A stretch of 64,000 nucleotides of DNA from Dehalococcoidia bacterium (GTDB taxonomy: Bacteria > Chloroflexota > Dehalococcoidia > Bin125): contig JAJDXE010000008.1 in the NCBI GenBank assembly GCA_022825265.1, forward strand, positions 1 through 64,000. Direction: 5' to 3'. The position numbers and the translations under genes were made by a program. This document shows, piece by piece, positions 52,986 through 61,016 of this stretch. The notes beneath the pieces were generated by a model, which made no database searches, had not been told where the DNA came from, and saw only the letters and a program-made list of their open reading frames with translations. Numbering within the stretch: the stretch's first letter is position 1; every line of letters begins with the position of its first letter.

Positions 52986-53492
52986 TTATGACTCCGTGAT
53001 CGTAACGCTCTTCATCTTCGGGCCGGGCTCACGAGCGCGCTGCGGGTCGCGGTCGGGAAAGTTCTTAACGACGTCTATTCCCGAAGTGACCTTGCCGAAT
53101 GCGGTGTACTGCCGGTCGAGGAACGTAGCGTCGGCGTTGCAGATGAAGAACTGGCTGCCGGCAGAGTTTGGGTCCTGCGCGCGCGCCATCGAGAGCACGC
53201 CCTCGACGTGCGCTGTTTCGTTGAACTCGGCCGGCACGTTGTAGCCGGGGCCACCGGTGCCGGTGCCGGTCGGGTCGCCGCCCTGGGCCATGAACCCGCT
53301 AATGATGCGGTGGAAGGTGACGCCGTCGTAGAAGCCGTCGCGGGCGAGGAAGACAAACGAGTTCACGTGCTCGGGCGCGAGATCGGGCCACAGTTCGAGT
53401 TCGATCTTGCCGCCGTCTTCCATCTCGATCGTGGCGCTGTAGGACGCGCCTTCCTTGAGCGCCATCTCGGGTCGCTGGCTGTAACTGGCCAT
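52986..53492 (-). CDS. Cyclophilin-type peptidyl-prolyl isomerase
   Basis: A 168-residue soluble cyclophilin that speeds cis-trans isomerisation of X-Pro bonds. Active-site residues are intact in VTFHRIISGFMAQGGDPTGTGTGG (Arg, Phe, Gln) and NSAGSQFFICNAD (Phe), with LDRQYTAFGKVTSGIDVV. No signal peptide, so cytoplasmic. Very similar to the second domain of the upstream membrane-anchored paralogue, so a local duplication is likely. Confidence 0.94.
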   Translation of the reverse strand: MASYSQRPEMALKEGASYSATIEMEDGGKIELELWPDLAPEHVNSFVFLARDGFYDGVTFHRIISGFMAQGGDPTGTGTGGPGYNVPAEFNETAHVEGVLSMARAQDPNSAGSQFFICNADATFLDRQYTAFGKVTSGIDVVKNFPDRDPQRAREPGPKMKSVTITES

Positions 53493-53531
53493 ATGTTCCT
53501 CCGCCGCCGTGCGGCAGTGCTTTGGTTCGCG

Positions 53532-54905
53532 CTATTCCGCGCGAACGATTTCGCTGATTGTGATCGTGGCGATCTCAGGGCCGCGCGGTTCGCTCGGGTC
53601 CGACGGATCGCGCGCCGGGAACGCGTCCACGACATCCATGCCGGAGATGACCTCGCCGAAGGCCGTGTATTGCCCGTCCAGGTGCGGCGCTGCGTCATAG
53701 ACGATGAAGAATTGGCTGCCCGCCGAGTTTGGATCGGCCGAGCGGGCCATCGAGAGGATGCCGCGCACATGCGCGGTGTCGTTGAACTCCGCGTCGATCG
53801 TGTAGCCGGGGCCGCCGGCTCCCGTTCCGGTGGGGTCGCCGCCCTGGGCCATGAATCCGTGAATGATTCGGTGGAACGTGACCGAGTCGTAGAAGCCCTG
53901 TCGGGCGAGGAAGACGAAACTGTTGACGTGCTGCGGGGCGAGTTCCTCGTAGAGATCGATCTCGATCACCCCACCGCCTGCCATCTCGATGGTTGCGCGG
54001 TAATCGACGCCCTCCTTGAGCTCAAATGCGGGGGGCTCATCCCACGAACGCGGTTCTTCTGGCTCGACGGCTGTCGATCCCGCTGAATCGGCAGAGACGC
54101 CATTCTCAGTGATCCTGATCTCAACAATCTTCGGGCCGGCCGGCGGAGGCGGGATCGCCGCGGGATCTCGGGAACCGAACGCGTGAAGCGGCTGCAAGTC
54201 GGACGTGACCCGTCCAAACGCCGTCAAGCCTTCTGCAGTGCTCGAATCCGGCTCGGACAATGTGATCAGGAACTGCGAGGAAGACGCTCCGCCGTCGTCT
54301 CGCCACATCGCTAGCACGCCCTCGGCATCCACTGCCTGCGAGCCAGACGTCTCGTCCTCATCTGGGAGGCTGTAGCCGGCGTCAGTAGGCCAGCTCGCGG
54401 CAAGATCGCCGGCTGTCGGGTCGCCTGCTCGGACACTGACGCCTGGGAGGACCTCGTGAAATGTCAGGCCGTCGTAGAAGTTCTGATTGGCGAGGAAGAC
54501 GAAGTTGTTGACGTGTTGAGGCGCGGTCTCTTCGAGGAGATCGATGACGATCACTACGTCGTCTTCGAGCACAATCTCCGCTCCGTAGTCCACGCCGTCG
54601 ACGAGCGCGAAAACCGGTGGCGCGTCCCACGTCGGCTTGCCCTGAACGGCGCCGGTCACGACATCCGAGCCAGTGCGTCGAACCGGCGGAGGATCAGTTA
54701 CCGGCGCAGGTCCGCCGGTGTCGAACGCCACCAGTGCCAGGCTGACAACCAGCGCGGCGGCCAGAATTAGCCCGACGGTGGCGATGACCGGACGCGAGAA
54801 CAGTCTCGAGCGCCTGACGCCCCCTCGGTCAAAGCCCTGCACTGCGGCGCGTCGACGTGCCAGACGCTGCGGACGTCTCCGAGCGCTGCGACCTCGTTGC
54901 GACAC
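53532..54905 (-). CDS. Membrane-anchored tandem cyclophilin, first domain degenerate
   Basis: A 457-residue protein. An Arg-rich N-terminus is followed by a membrane helix (VIATVGLILAAALVVSLALVA). Then two cyclophilin domains follow. Domain 1 (~110-270) reads TFHEVLPGVSVRAGDP: the catalytic Arg, Phe and Gln are changed to Glu, Val and Arg. Domain 2 (~300-455) keeps VTFHRIIHGFMAQGGDPTGTGAGG and NSAGSQFFIV. The GTG at 54905 has GAGGGG upstream and is favoured over the GTG at 54932. Likely an extracytoplasmic foldase; domain 1 may only bind proline-containing ligands. Confidence 0.85.
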   Translation of the reverse strand: MSQRGRSARRRPQRLARRRAAVQGFDRGGVRRSRLFSRPVIATVGLILAAALVVSLALVAFDTGGPAPVTDPPPVRRTGSDVVTGAVQGKPTWDAPPVFALVDGVDYGAEIVLEDDVVIVIDLLEETAPQHVNNFVFLANQNFYDGLTFHEVLPGVSVRAGDPTAGDLAASWPTDAGYSLPDEDETSGSQAVDAEGVLAMWRDDGGASSSQFLITLSEPDSSTAEGLTAFGRVTSDLQPLHAFGSRDPAAIPPPPAGPKIVEIRITENGVSADSAGSTAVEPEEPRSWDEPPAFELKEGVDYRATIEMAGGGVIEIDLYEELAPQHVNSFVFLARQGFYDSVTFHRIIHGFMAQGGDPTGTGAGGPGYTIDAEFNDTAHVRGILSMARSADPNSAGSQFFIVYDAAPHLDGQYTAFGEVISGMDVVDAFPARDPSDPSEPRGPEIATITISEIVRAE

Positions 54906-54997
54906 CTGCTGTCCCCTCTGAACGCTCGGCACGGAAGCGCACTCAAGGACTTACGCTATCACCGCTCCACATTATGACGATGCCGGAGGAGACAAGC

Positions 54998-55819
54998 ATG
55001 AACGCCGCCGAACACTACCGCGCGATGGTCAGCGCGTGCCAGGAACAGCAGGCGCGGCTGGCGACGCCGTATGGCGAATCCTATTGGGACCGGTTTGCAC
55101 ACACCTATCGGTTCGACCCGAATCGGCTGCCTGAGATGTCAATCCGAGAAGTGATACGCCGCATGGAGATGGAGGATGAGATCATTGAAATCGGCGGAGG
55201 CGCGGGTCGCGTCGGCCTGCCGCTACGGCTGCGAGGCAAGTCGTTGCGCAACGTGGAGCCGTCGGCAGCGATGCGCGAGCAGTTTCGGCTCACGGTCTGG
55301 CAACACCAGATCGAACATGCCGAAGCGATCGCTTCCCCGTGGCCCATGAGCGAGTCAATCAGCGCCGATCTCGTGGTCACGGCTGACGTGACCTACTTCA
55401 TCTCCGAGATCGAACCGTTTTTGCGGGCGATGCACGAGGCTGCCCGGCGACGAGCGGCCATTCTGACCTGGACGGTTCCGCCGCCGAATGTGAACGTCAA
55501 GTTGTTTCAACTCGCCTTCGGCGAGACACAAGCGCCGTCGCCAGGCTTCCGCGAACTGTTGCCTGTCCTCTGGGAAATGGGAATCGTGCCTGATGTGCTG
55601 GTGGTCAACGACGAACCATTCGCCTGGCCGGAGCGTCGTCCGACCAACGATGACGAGGCGTTGGAATTCGTCTACAACGAACTCAGTCCTCGTGACGAAG
55701 GAGCAGTTGCCGAGCGTCTGCGTCCGCTGATCGGCGAGCTGTTCATGCGCGACGACGCCTACTTCCCGACCTGGCGTACGCCGTCGCGGGCGATGCTCAT
55801 CACCTGGCGGACCGACTGA
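54998..55819 (+). CDS. Class I SAM-dependent methyltransferase
   Basis: A 273-residue Rossmann-fold methyltransferase. Motif I is EIIEIGGGAGRVGLPLRLRG, with NVEPSAAM as the acidic strand 2 region, and SADLVVTADVTYF as motif post II. No specific substrate signature is recognised. The Met at 54998 is used because GGAGGAG lies 7 bp upstream; upstream Mets at 54974 and 54980 are unlikely. It is followed by a convergent tRNA-Arg. Confidence 0.82.
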   Translation: MNAAEHYRAMVSACQEQQARLATPYGESYWDRFAHTYRFDPNRLPEMSIREVIRRMEMEDEIIEIGGGAGRVGLPLRLRGKSLRNVEPSAAMREQFRLTVWQHQIEHAEAIASPWPMSESISADLVVTADVTYFISEIEPFLRAMHEAARRRAAILTWTVPPPNVNVKLFQLAFGETQAPSPGFRELLPVLWEMGIVPDVLVVNDEPFAWPERRPTNDDEALEFVYNELSPRDEGAVAERLRPLIGELFMRDDAYFPTWRTPSRAMLITWRTD

Positions 55820-55839
55820 CTGAGGGAACGAGCGGTACC

Positions 55840-55914
55840 TGGTACCCCCGGTAGGATTCGAACCTACGCTCCCGGCTCCGGAGGCCGGTGCTCTATCCCC
55901 TGAGCTACGGGGGC
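55840..55914 (-). tRNA. tRNA-Arg (anticodon CCG)
   Basis: Complete cloverleaf on the minus strand: acceptor GCCCCCG/CGGGGGT (with a terminal G-U pair), D arm GCTC/GAGC, anticodon stem CCGGC/GCCGG with loop CTCCGGA (anticodon CCG), T arm GTAGG/CCTAC with TTCGAAT, discriminator A and an encoded CCA. 75 nt. Confidence 0.96.
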
Positions 55915-55987
55915 TCGGAACGTCACGATATCACCGGGCGCAACCCATCCATCCGCCTGCGCCGACGCGAAGACGGACCGGCGGCAG

Positions 55988-57994
55988 TCAGGTACCGAGG
56001 ACGCCGCCGTCGTCCTTGAATGCGGCGACCACGCTTGGGCGGGGGAAGTCGCCGTCGGGCCATGTGCTGCTCGGCTGGTCCAGACCGTCGCCCTCGCCCG
56101 GGTGCTGAACGCTGACGAAGAGCGTCTTGAAGTCGGGTGTGAAGACGTGACCGGCCAGTTCGCCCTCGGGCACGCCTGTCATGAAGCGGCGCACGCGGCC
56201 GCGCTCCGGACCCGACGTCGGCACGGCGTAGACGGAGTCGGCCTGACCGAGTTTGCCCGGCTGACCATCGGTGGCGATCCAGAGGTTGCCGTGGCCGTCG
56301 ATCGCCAGGTTGTCGGGCGAGGAGATCGAGTCGAGCTGGCTCTGGTCGAATCCCGCGAAGTAGGTGTTGTCCTCCTCGTTGGACGGGTCGCCACAGAGGA
56401 TGAAGATGTCCCAGGTGAACAGTCGCGAACCCGCGTCGCCGCCATTCTCGGTGAGTTCGAGGATGTGCCCGTGCGCATTCGGACCGCGTGGGTTGGAGCT
56501 GTCAATACCATTCGCACGACCGAACTCGTCAACCGATGGCTCCGCGGTGCGTTTGGTGTTGTTGGTCAAGGCGATGTAGACGCGGTGGTTGATCGGGTTG
56601 ACCTCGATGTCCTCCGGCCGGTCCATCGGCGTGGCGCCGACGGCGTCGGCGGCTTCGCGAGTGAAGGTGGCGACGCCGGCGTTGGTCCAGGTCGCGAGCG
56701 GACCGCTGCCAGCGCTGAGCGGCAGCCACTCGCCGCTGCCGTCATCGTTGAACTTGCCGACATAGAGCGTGCCGTTCGAGAGCAGATCGAGGTTCGCCGA
56801 GCGGTTGAAGATGTTGTAGCGGTCGTTGCTGACGAACTTGTAGATGTAGTCGAAGCGCTGGTCGTCGCCGGAGTAGACGACGACGCGACCGTCGTCGGAC
56901 AGCGTCACTGTCGCCGCCTCGTGCTTGAAGCGCCCCATGGCGGTGTGCTTGCGCGGCGTGAACGACGGATCGTAAGGGTCGACCTCGACCAGGTAGCCGA
57001 AGCGGTTGATCTCGTTGGAGTCCGTGCTCAGATCGAAGCGATCAACGAAGTCTTCCCAGTGCCGCCGCGATTCGCCTGAAGGCACACCGTAGCGGTCCGC
57101 GCCGCGCACGCCCTCGGCATTGCCGAAGTACTGGTGGAAGTTCTCCTCGGCAGTCAGGATCGTGCCCCAGGGGGTCTGACCGCCGGAGCAGTTGTTGAGC
57201 ATCCCGAGCACGGTCTTGCCGGTCGGGTCGGCGTCGGTGATCGTGTAGATGCTGTCAGCGCCGGGGCCGGTCAGGAGCATCGGCGTGTCGCCGGTGATCC
57301 GGCGATTGAGCCGCGACGACTGATCGTAGGACCAGGAACCGTCCGCGTCGCGCGAGACCTCGACGATCGACATGCCGTGCGAGGCGATCTCGATGGCGAC
57401 CTGCTCTTCGGTAACTGCGTCGGAGTCGTAGCCCGGGAACATCTCGGAGCCACTGGTGTACTCGTGGTTGACCGCGAGCAGTCCGCGATGGCTCTGACCG
57501 GGGAGCATCGTGAAGAAGCCGTTGTAGTCGCAGTTGAAGCCGAACTGTTTGGCCGCCGCTTCAGCCGTCTGCCCCGTCAAGCTGAACTCCGGCGCACCGG
57601 GCAGCACGCCGTCGCCCCAACGGATAATCACGTTCGAGCTGTAACCCTCGGACACGTTGATTGTGTCCTCGTTGTCATGAGGGATGCTCTGCAGACCGAC
57701 GCTGCTCGAGGCCGCGCTGGCGGCACTGGTCAATGGAGCGGAGCCGAAAATCTGGGAACCCAGCGGCGAGGTGCTGAGGGCCAGTAGGGGCGCGCCGGCG
57801 ATCGTCGCCTTGACCAGCGAACGTCGAGAGATGCGACGATTGAGAATAGCTGCGAAGGGCTCGTTGCCGCTCTTGTTGGGGGCCGGCCTAAAGCAGTCGT
57901 CGTTGCACGAGATTGCGCAATGGTACGCAGACCTCGCCTGGCGCGAGACCCAGTTCAGTGGCGCAAATCCGCGCGAGGAGTGGTCGTTGCTCAT
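55988..57994 (-). CDS. PhoX-family (DUF839) alkaline phosphatase, Tat-exported
   Basis: A 668-residue PhoX-like protein that would release phosphate from organic phosphoesters outside the cytoplasm using Ca/Fe. A twin-arginine signal (SRRSLVKATIAGAPLLALS) sits ~55 residues in, after an extended N-region. The body has MLPGQSHRGLLAVNHEYTS, GMLNNCSGGQTPWGTILTAEENFHQYFG, KHTAMGRFKHEAATVTL, DRPEDIEVNPINHRVYIALTNN and WIATDGQP, typical of this beta-propeller family. It has its own 170-bp leader holding a candidate PHO box. Confidence 0.9.
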   Translation of the reverse strand: MSNDHSSRGFAPLNWVSRQARSAYHCAISCNDDCFRPAPNKSGNEPFAAILNRRISRRSLVKATIAGAPLLALSTSPLGSQIFGSAPLTSAASAASSSVGLQSIPHDNEDTINVSEGYSSNVIIRWGDGVLPGAPEFSLTGQTAEAAAKQFGFNCDYNGFFTMLPGQSHRGLLAVNHEYTSGSEMFPGYDSDAVTEEQVAIEIASHGMSIVEVSRDADGSWSYDQSSRLNRRITGDTPMLLTGPGADSIYTITDADPTGKTVLGMLNNCSGGQTPWGTILTAEENFHQYFGNAEGVRGADRYGVPSGESRRHWEDFVDRFDLSTDSNEINRFGYLVEVDPYDPSFTPRKHTAMGRFKHEAATVTLSDDGRVVVYSGDDQRFDYIYKFVSNDRYNIFNRSANLDLLSNGTLYVGKFNDDGSGEWLPLSAGSGPLATWTNAGVATFTREAADAVGATPMDRPEDIEVNPINHRVYIALTNNTKRTAEPSVDEFGRANGIDSSNPRGPNAHGHILELTENGGDAGSRLFTWDIFILCGDPSNEEDNTYFAGFDQSQLDSISSPDNLAIDGHGNLWIATDGQPGKLGQADSVYAVPTSGPERGRVRRFMTGVPEGELAGHVFTPDFKTLFVSVQHPGEGDGLDQPSSTWPDGDFPRPSVVAAFKDDGGVLGT

Positions 57995-58094
57995 ACGGTT
58001 CTTCCCTTTCCCGCTCTGTTCCCTGGCGACTGCGCCAGCTGCTCAAGGCAGGGTAGGAATCACTCGACCGCGCGCGGATTAACGAACTGGAGTC

Positions 58095-58138
58095 ACGAGG
58101 TAAAGCTCTCCGTAACAGGAAGTGAACGATCGATAAAC
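58095..58138 (-). promoter_or_regulatory. Candidate PHO box: four 11-bp direct repeat units
   Basis: Reading leftward from 58138, four consecutive 11-bp units start with GTTTATC, GTTCACT, GTTACGG and CTTTACC, each followed by 4 nt. This is the layout of Gram-positive PHO boxes (GTTCACC-type 7-mers every 11 bp). The site is about 100 bp upstream of the PhoX-family start. The resemblance is by eye; only the second unit matches the consensus closely. Confidence 0.5.
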
Positions 58139-58164
58139 GTCTCTCCACCGTCGCGCGGAGCGAG

Positions 58165-59718
58165 TCAGTTCAGATTGGATCTCCGCCGATACTGCACGGC
58201 CTCGGCCACGTGCTGCGCGGTAATGACTTCGGACTCCGCCAGGTCGGAGATCGTCCTCGCCACCTTGAGCACCCGATGGAAGCCCCTCGCCGAGAGGTTG
58301 AGCCGGTCGACAGCTTCCTGGATCAGGGTGCGCGCCCGATCATCGAGCATGCTGTAACAGTGCTTGTTGACCTCCCGGGCCGACAGCGTCGCATTGGCGT
58401 TCGGCCCGCTCTCGCCGAATCGCTGCCGCTGGACATTGCGGGCCTGGACGACGCGCCGTCGGACCTCTGACGACGGCTCCGCGCTCGGCGGCGCCGCCTG
58501 AGTTGGCGACTCCATCAGCTTCTGCACGTCGACCCGAGGCACATCGACGAACAGGTCGATGCGGTCCAGCACGGGACCGGAGATCCTCCGCTGGTAGCGG
58601 TACACGGCCCCGTCGGTGCAGGTGCAATGTTGATCCGACCCGAAGTTTCCGCAGGGACAAGGGTTCATCGCGCCAATCAGGCAGATGTCCGCGGGATAGG
58701 TCACCGTCCCGTGAGCCCGCGAAATCGTAATGTGCCGATCCTCGAGCGGCTGCCGCATGGTTTCCAGCGCGCGCACCGAGAATTCGGGCAGCTCATCAAG
58801 AAACAGCACGCCGCGATGAGCCATCGTCACCTCGCCCGGTCGCAGGCGCTGTCCGCCGCCGACCAGACCGGCATTCGAGATCGTGTGATGCGGCGCGCGG
58901 AACGGCCGCTCGCGGATCAGTGTGCTGCCGCCGGTCATACCCGAGATCGACGCAATCTTCGTCACTTCGAGCGCCTCCTGCGTCGTCAGCGGCGGCAGAA
59001 TCCCGGGCAAGCACGATGCCAGCAGCGTCTTGCCTGCTCCCGGCGGACCGCTCATCAACAGGTTGTGCCCGCCCGCTGCTGCCACTTCCAGCGCGCGCTT
59101 GACGTGTTCCTGCCCGCGCACATCGGAGAAATCCTTACCGTCGTAGCTGGATCCGGGATCCTCCTCGCACACGTGGCTCGTCCGCCAGATCGCGTCGCTG
59201 AGCGGCCGCTCCTCGGTGGCGATCTCAATCCAGTCCCGCAACGAATCAACCGCCACGACCTCGATGCCCTCGATCAGCGACGCCTCCTCGGCGTCTACTT
59301 TGGGCACCACGATCCGTCGCACCGAGGCGTCGCGAGCCGCCGCCGCTACCGACAGTACGCCGCGCACGTGTCGGAGTTCGCCGTCCAGCGCCAGTTCCCC
59401 CAGGAACAGGGTGTCCTTCACCGCAGACTCGCAGACCTGTCCCGTGGCAACCAGCATGCCCACAGCGATCGGCAAGTCGTAGCCTGCGCCCTCCTTGCGG
59501 ATATGCGCCGGCGCGAGATTGACCGTCACGCGCTTGGTCGGAAATCCCGCTCCTGCATTGCGAATCGCCGAGCGAACTCGTTCCCGTGCCTCGTCGACGG
59601 CCGCATCCGGCAAGCCCACAATCGTTGTCTTGGGCATGCCGGACGAGATATCGACCTCGACGCAAATCGGCGCTCCGTCAAGCCCGATGACTGCTCCACC
59701 ATTGACTCGAGTGTGCAT
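58165..59718 (-). CDS. YifB/ComM-family magnesium chelatase-like AAA+ ATPase
   Basis: A 517-residue protein. Residues 1-165 form the Lon-C-like S16 domain without its protease dyad. A Mg-chelatase-type AAA+ ATPase follows, with Walker A GPPGAGKT (224-231), VLFLDELPEFS (Walker B) and a Cys cluster NPCPCGNFGSDQHCTC. The C-terminal lid contains RAFHRVLKVARTISDLA. ComM homologues are hexameric helicases aiding branch migration during natural transformation. The gene is alone; no other competence gene is present here. Confidence 0.92.
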   Translation of the reverse strand: MHTRVNGGAVIGLDGAPICVEVDISSGMPKTTIVGLPDAAVDEARERVRSAIRNAGAGFPTKRVTVNLAPAHIRKEGAGYDLPIAVGMLVATGQVCESAVKDTLFLGELALDGELRHVRGVLSVAAAARDASVRRIVVPKVDAEEASLIEGIEVVAVDSLRDWIEIATEERPLSDAIWRTSHVCEEDPGSSYDGKDFSDVRGQEHVKRALEVAAAGGHNLLMSGPPGAGKTLLASCLPGILPPLTTQEALEVTKIASISGMTGGSTLIRERPFRAPHHTISNAGLVGGGQRLRPGEVTMAHRGVLFLDELPEFSVRALETMRQPLEDRHITISRAHGTVTYPADICLIGAMNPCPCGNFGSDQHCTCTDGAVYRYQRRISGPVLDRIDLFVDVPRVDVQKLMESPTQAAPPSAEPSSEVRRRVVQARNVQRQRFGESGPNANATLSAREVNKHCYSMLDDRARTLIQEAVDRLNLSARGFHRVLKVARTISDLAESEVITAQHVAEAVQYRRRSNLN

Positions 59719-59872
59719 TCACAACCTCCTCAGATTTCCGTGTAGGACACAGATATCAAACCTGCGTTCTCTACCTACCAGTACCATAGAACACGAATTC
59801 TCTGTCTGGCAAGTTCTCATTCCACCATGAAGTTCGAATCGTGCTTAGACTCTCCTGAGTGGAGCACAACTG

Positions 59873-61006
59873 ATGACCAATAACTCATACCCCGTCCTCG
59901 ATAGCGGCCTGGCCTTCTTCAATCACGCTGGAGTCTCGCCGCTGCCGGCCGACGTCGCCCAGGCTGTTCACGACTACGCCGACCAGGCAGCGCGCTCGGG
60001 CTACTTTGGCTCGACCTGGATGGACGACATGGCGGACTTTCGCCAGGTCTCGGCCGATCTGATCGGCGCCCGCAGCCCAGACGAAATCGCGTTCGTGCCC
60101 AACACGGCCACCGGCGTGTCTGTGTCAGCCGGCGCGCTCAACTTGCAGGACGGCGACCGAATCCTCGTGACCGACGCCGAGTATCCCTCGAATCGGCACT
60201 TTTACAACGCGCTGCGGCAAAGCGGTGTCGAACTCGATGTTGTGCATCAACAGGATGACGGTCGCATCCCGACCGAGGACATCATCTCTGCGGTGAGCCA
60301 GCGCACCAAGTTGGTCGGCATTTCGCATGTCCAATGGGGCAGCGGCTTCCGATCGAATCTGCGACCGATCGCCGACGCGGTTCATGCTGTCGGCGGCCTG
60401 CTGTCGGTCGACGCGATTCAGTCGGCCGGCGCGCTTCCGGTCAACGTCGTCGAAGACGACGTCGACATCCTGGCCGCCGGAGGACACAAGTGGATGCTGG
60501 GACCAACCGGCTCGGGCATGCTCTACATCAAAGAAGAACTGATCGACGGCCTCATCCCACCGGTGTTGGGAGCCAACAGCATGGACGGCGGTCTGTCGGC
60601 GGGCAACGAGGAGTTGATCCTCTCGCCGACGGCGTCGCGCTTCGAGCCCGGCGCAACTCCGACAGCAGCGATGCTGGGCATGCGAGCGGCGATTCGCCAC
60701 TTGCTCAACATCGGCATCGACAACGTGTGGGCGCAGTTGGAATCGGTGACGGCGTATCTTTGCGATGCCCTGACCGACGCCGGCTGCCGGGTCTTCTCAC
60801 CGAGGGGCGAGTCGGAGCGCAGCGGGATCGTCATTTTCGACCCGCCGCCGGAGCTCGCCGAGCGCGAGACGCTCGAGCAAACCTGGGAACGACTGCAGGA
60901 CTCTGGAATCATCACAGCGGTCCGCTTCGAGCGGCTACGCGCGTCGCCGCACTTCTACACCCCGGAGTCGGATATCGACCGGTTGGTTGCCGCGCTCAAG
61001 CCGTAG
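59873..61006 (+). CDS. Class V PLP aminotransferase/desulfurase-like protein
   Basis: A 377-residue fold-type I PLP enzyme. FVPNTATGVSVSAGAL (phosphate loop), SHVQWGSGFRSNLRPIADAVHAVGGLLSVDAIQSAGALPVN (PLP Asp in VDAIQ) and GGHKWMLGPTGSGMLY with Schiff-base Lys206 are intact. It resembles cysteine-desulfurase/isopenicillin-N-epimerase-like members. The active Cys loop of true desulfurases is not obvious, so aminotransferase or epimerase activity is also possible. The ATG follows a GGAGCAC site. Confidence 0.87.
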   Translation: MTNNSYPVLDSGLAFFNHAGVSPLPADVAQAVHDYADQAARSGYFGSTWMDDMADFRQVSADLIGARSPDEIAFVPNTATGVSVSAGALNLQDGDRILVTDAEYPSNRHFYNALRQSGVELDVVHQQDDGRIPTEDIISAVSQRTKLVGISHVQWGSGFRSNLRPIADAVHAVGGLLSVDAIQSAGALPVNVVEDDVDILAAGGHKWMLGPTGSGMLYIKEELIDGLIPPVLGANSMDGGLSAGNEELILSPTASRFEPGATPTAAMLGMRAAIRHLLNIGIDNVWAQLESVTAYLCDALTDAGCRVFSPRGESERSGIVIFDPPPELAERETLEQTWERLQDSGIITAVRFERLRASPHFYTPESDIDRLVAALKP

Positions 61007-61016
61007 ACGACTGCGA

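Noticed and set aside
59764..59795. GTTCT...AGAAC half-sites upstream of YifB, reminiscent of a LexA/SOS box
   Set aside because: The spacing (about 17 bp between the half-sites) does not match LexA boxes of the GAAC-N4-GTTC kind, and neighbouring GTTC motifs are in unrelated positions.
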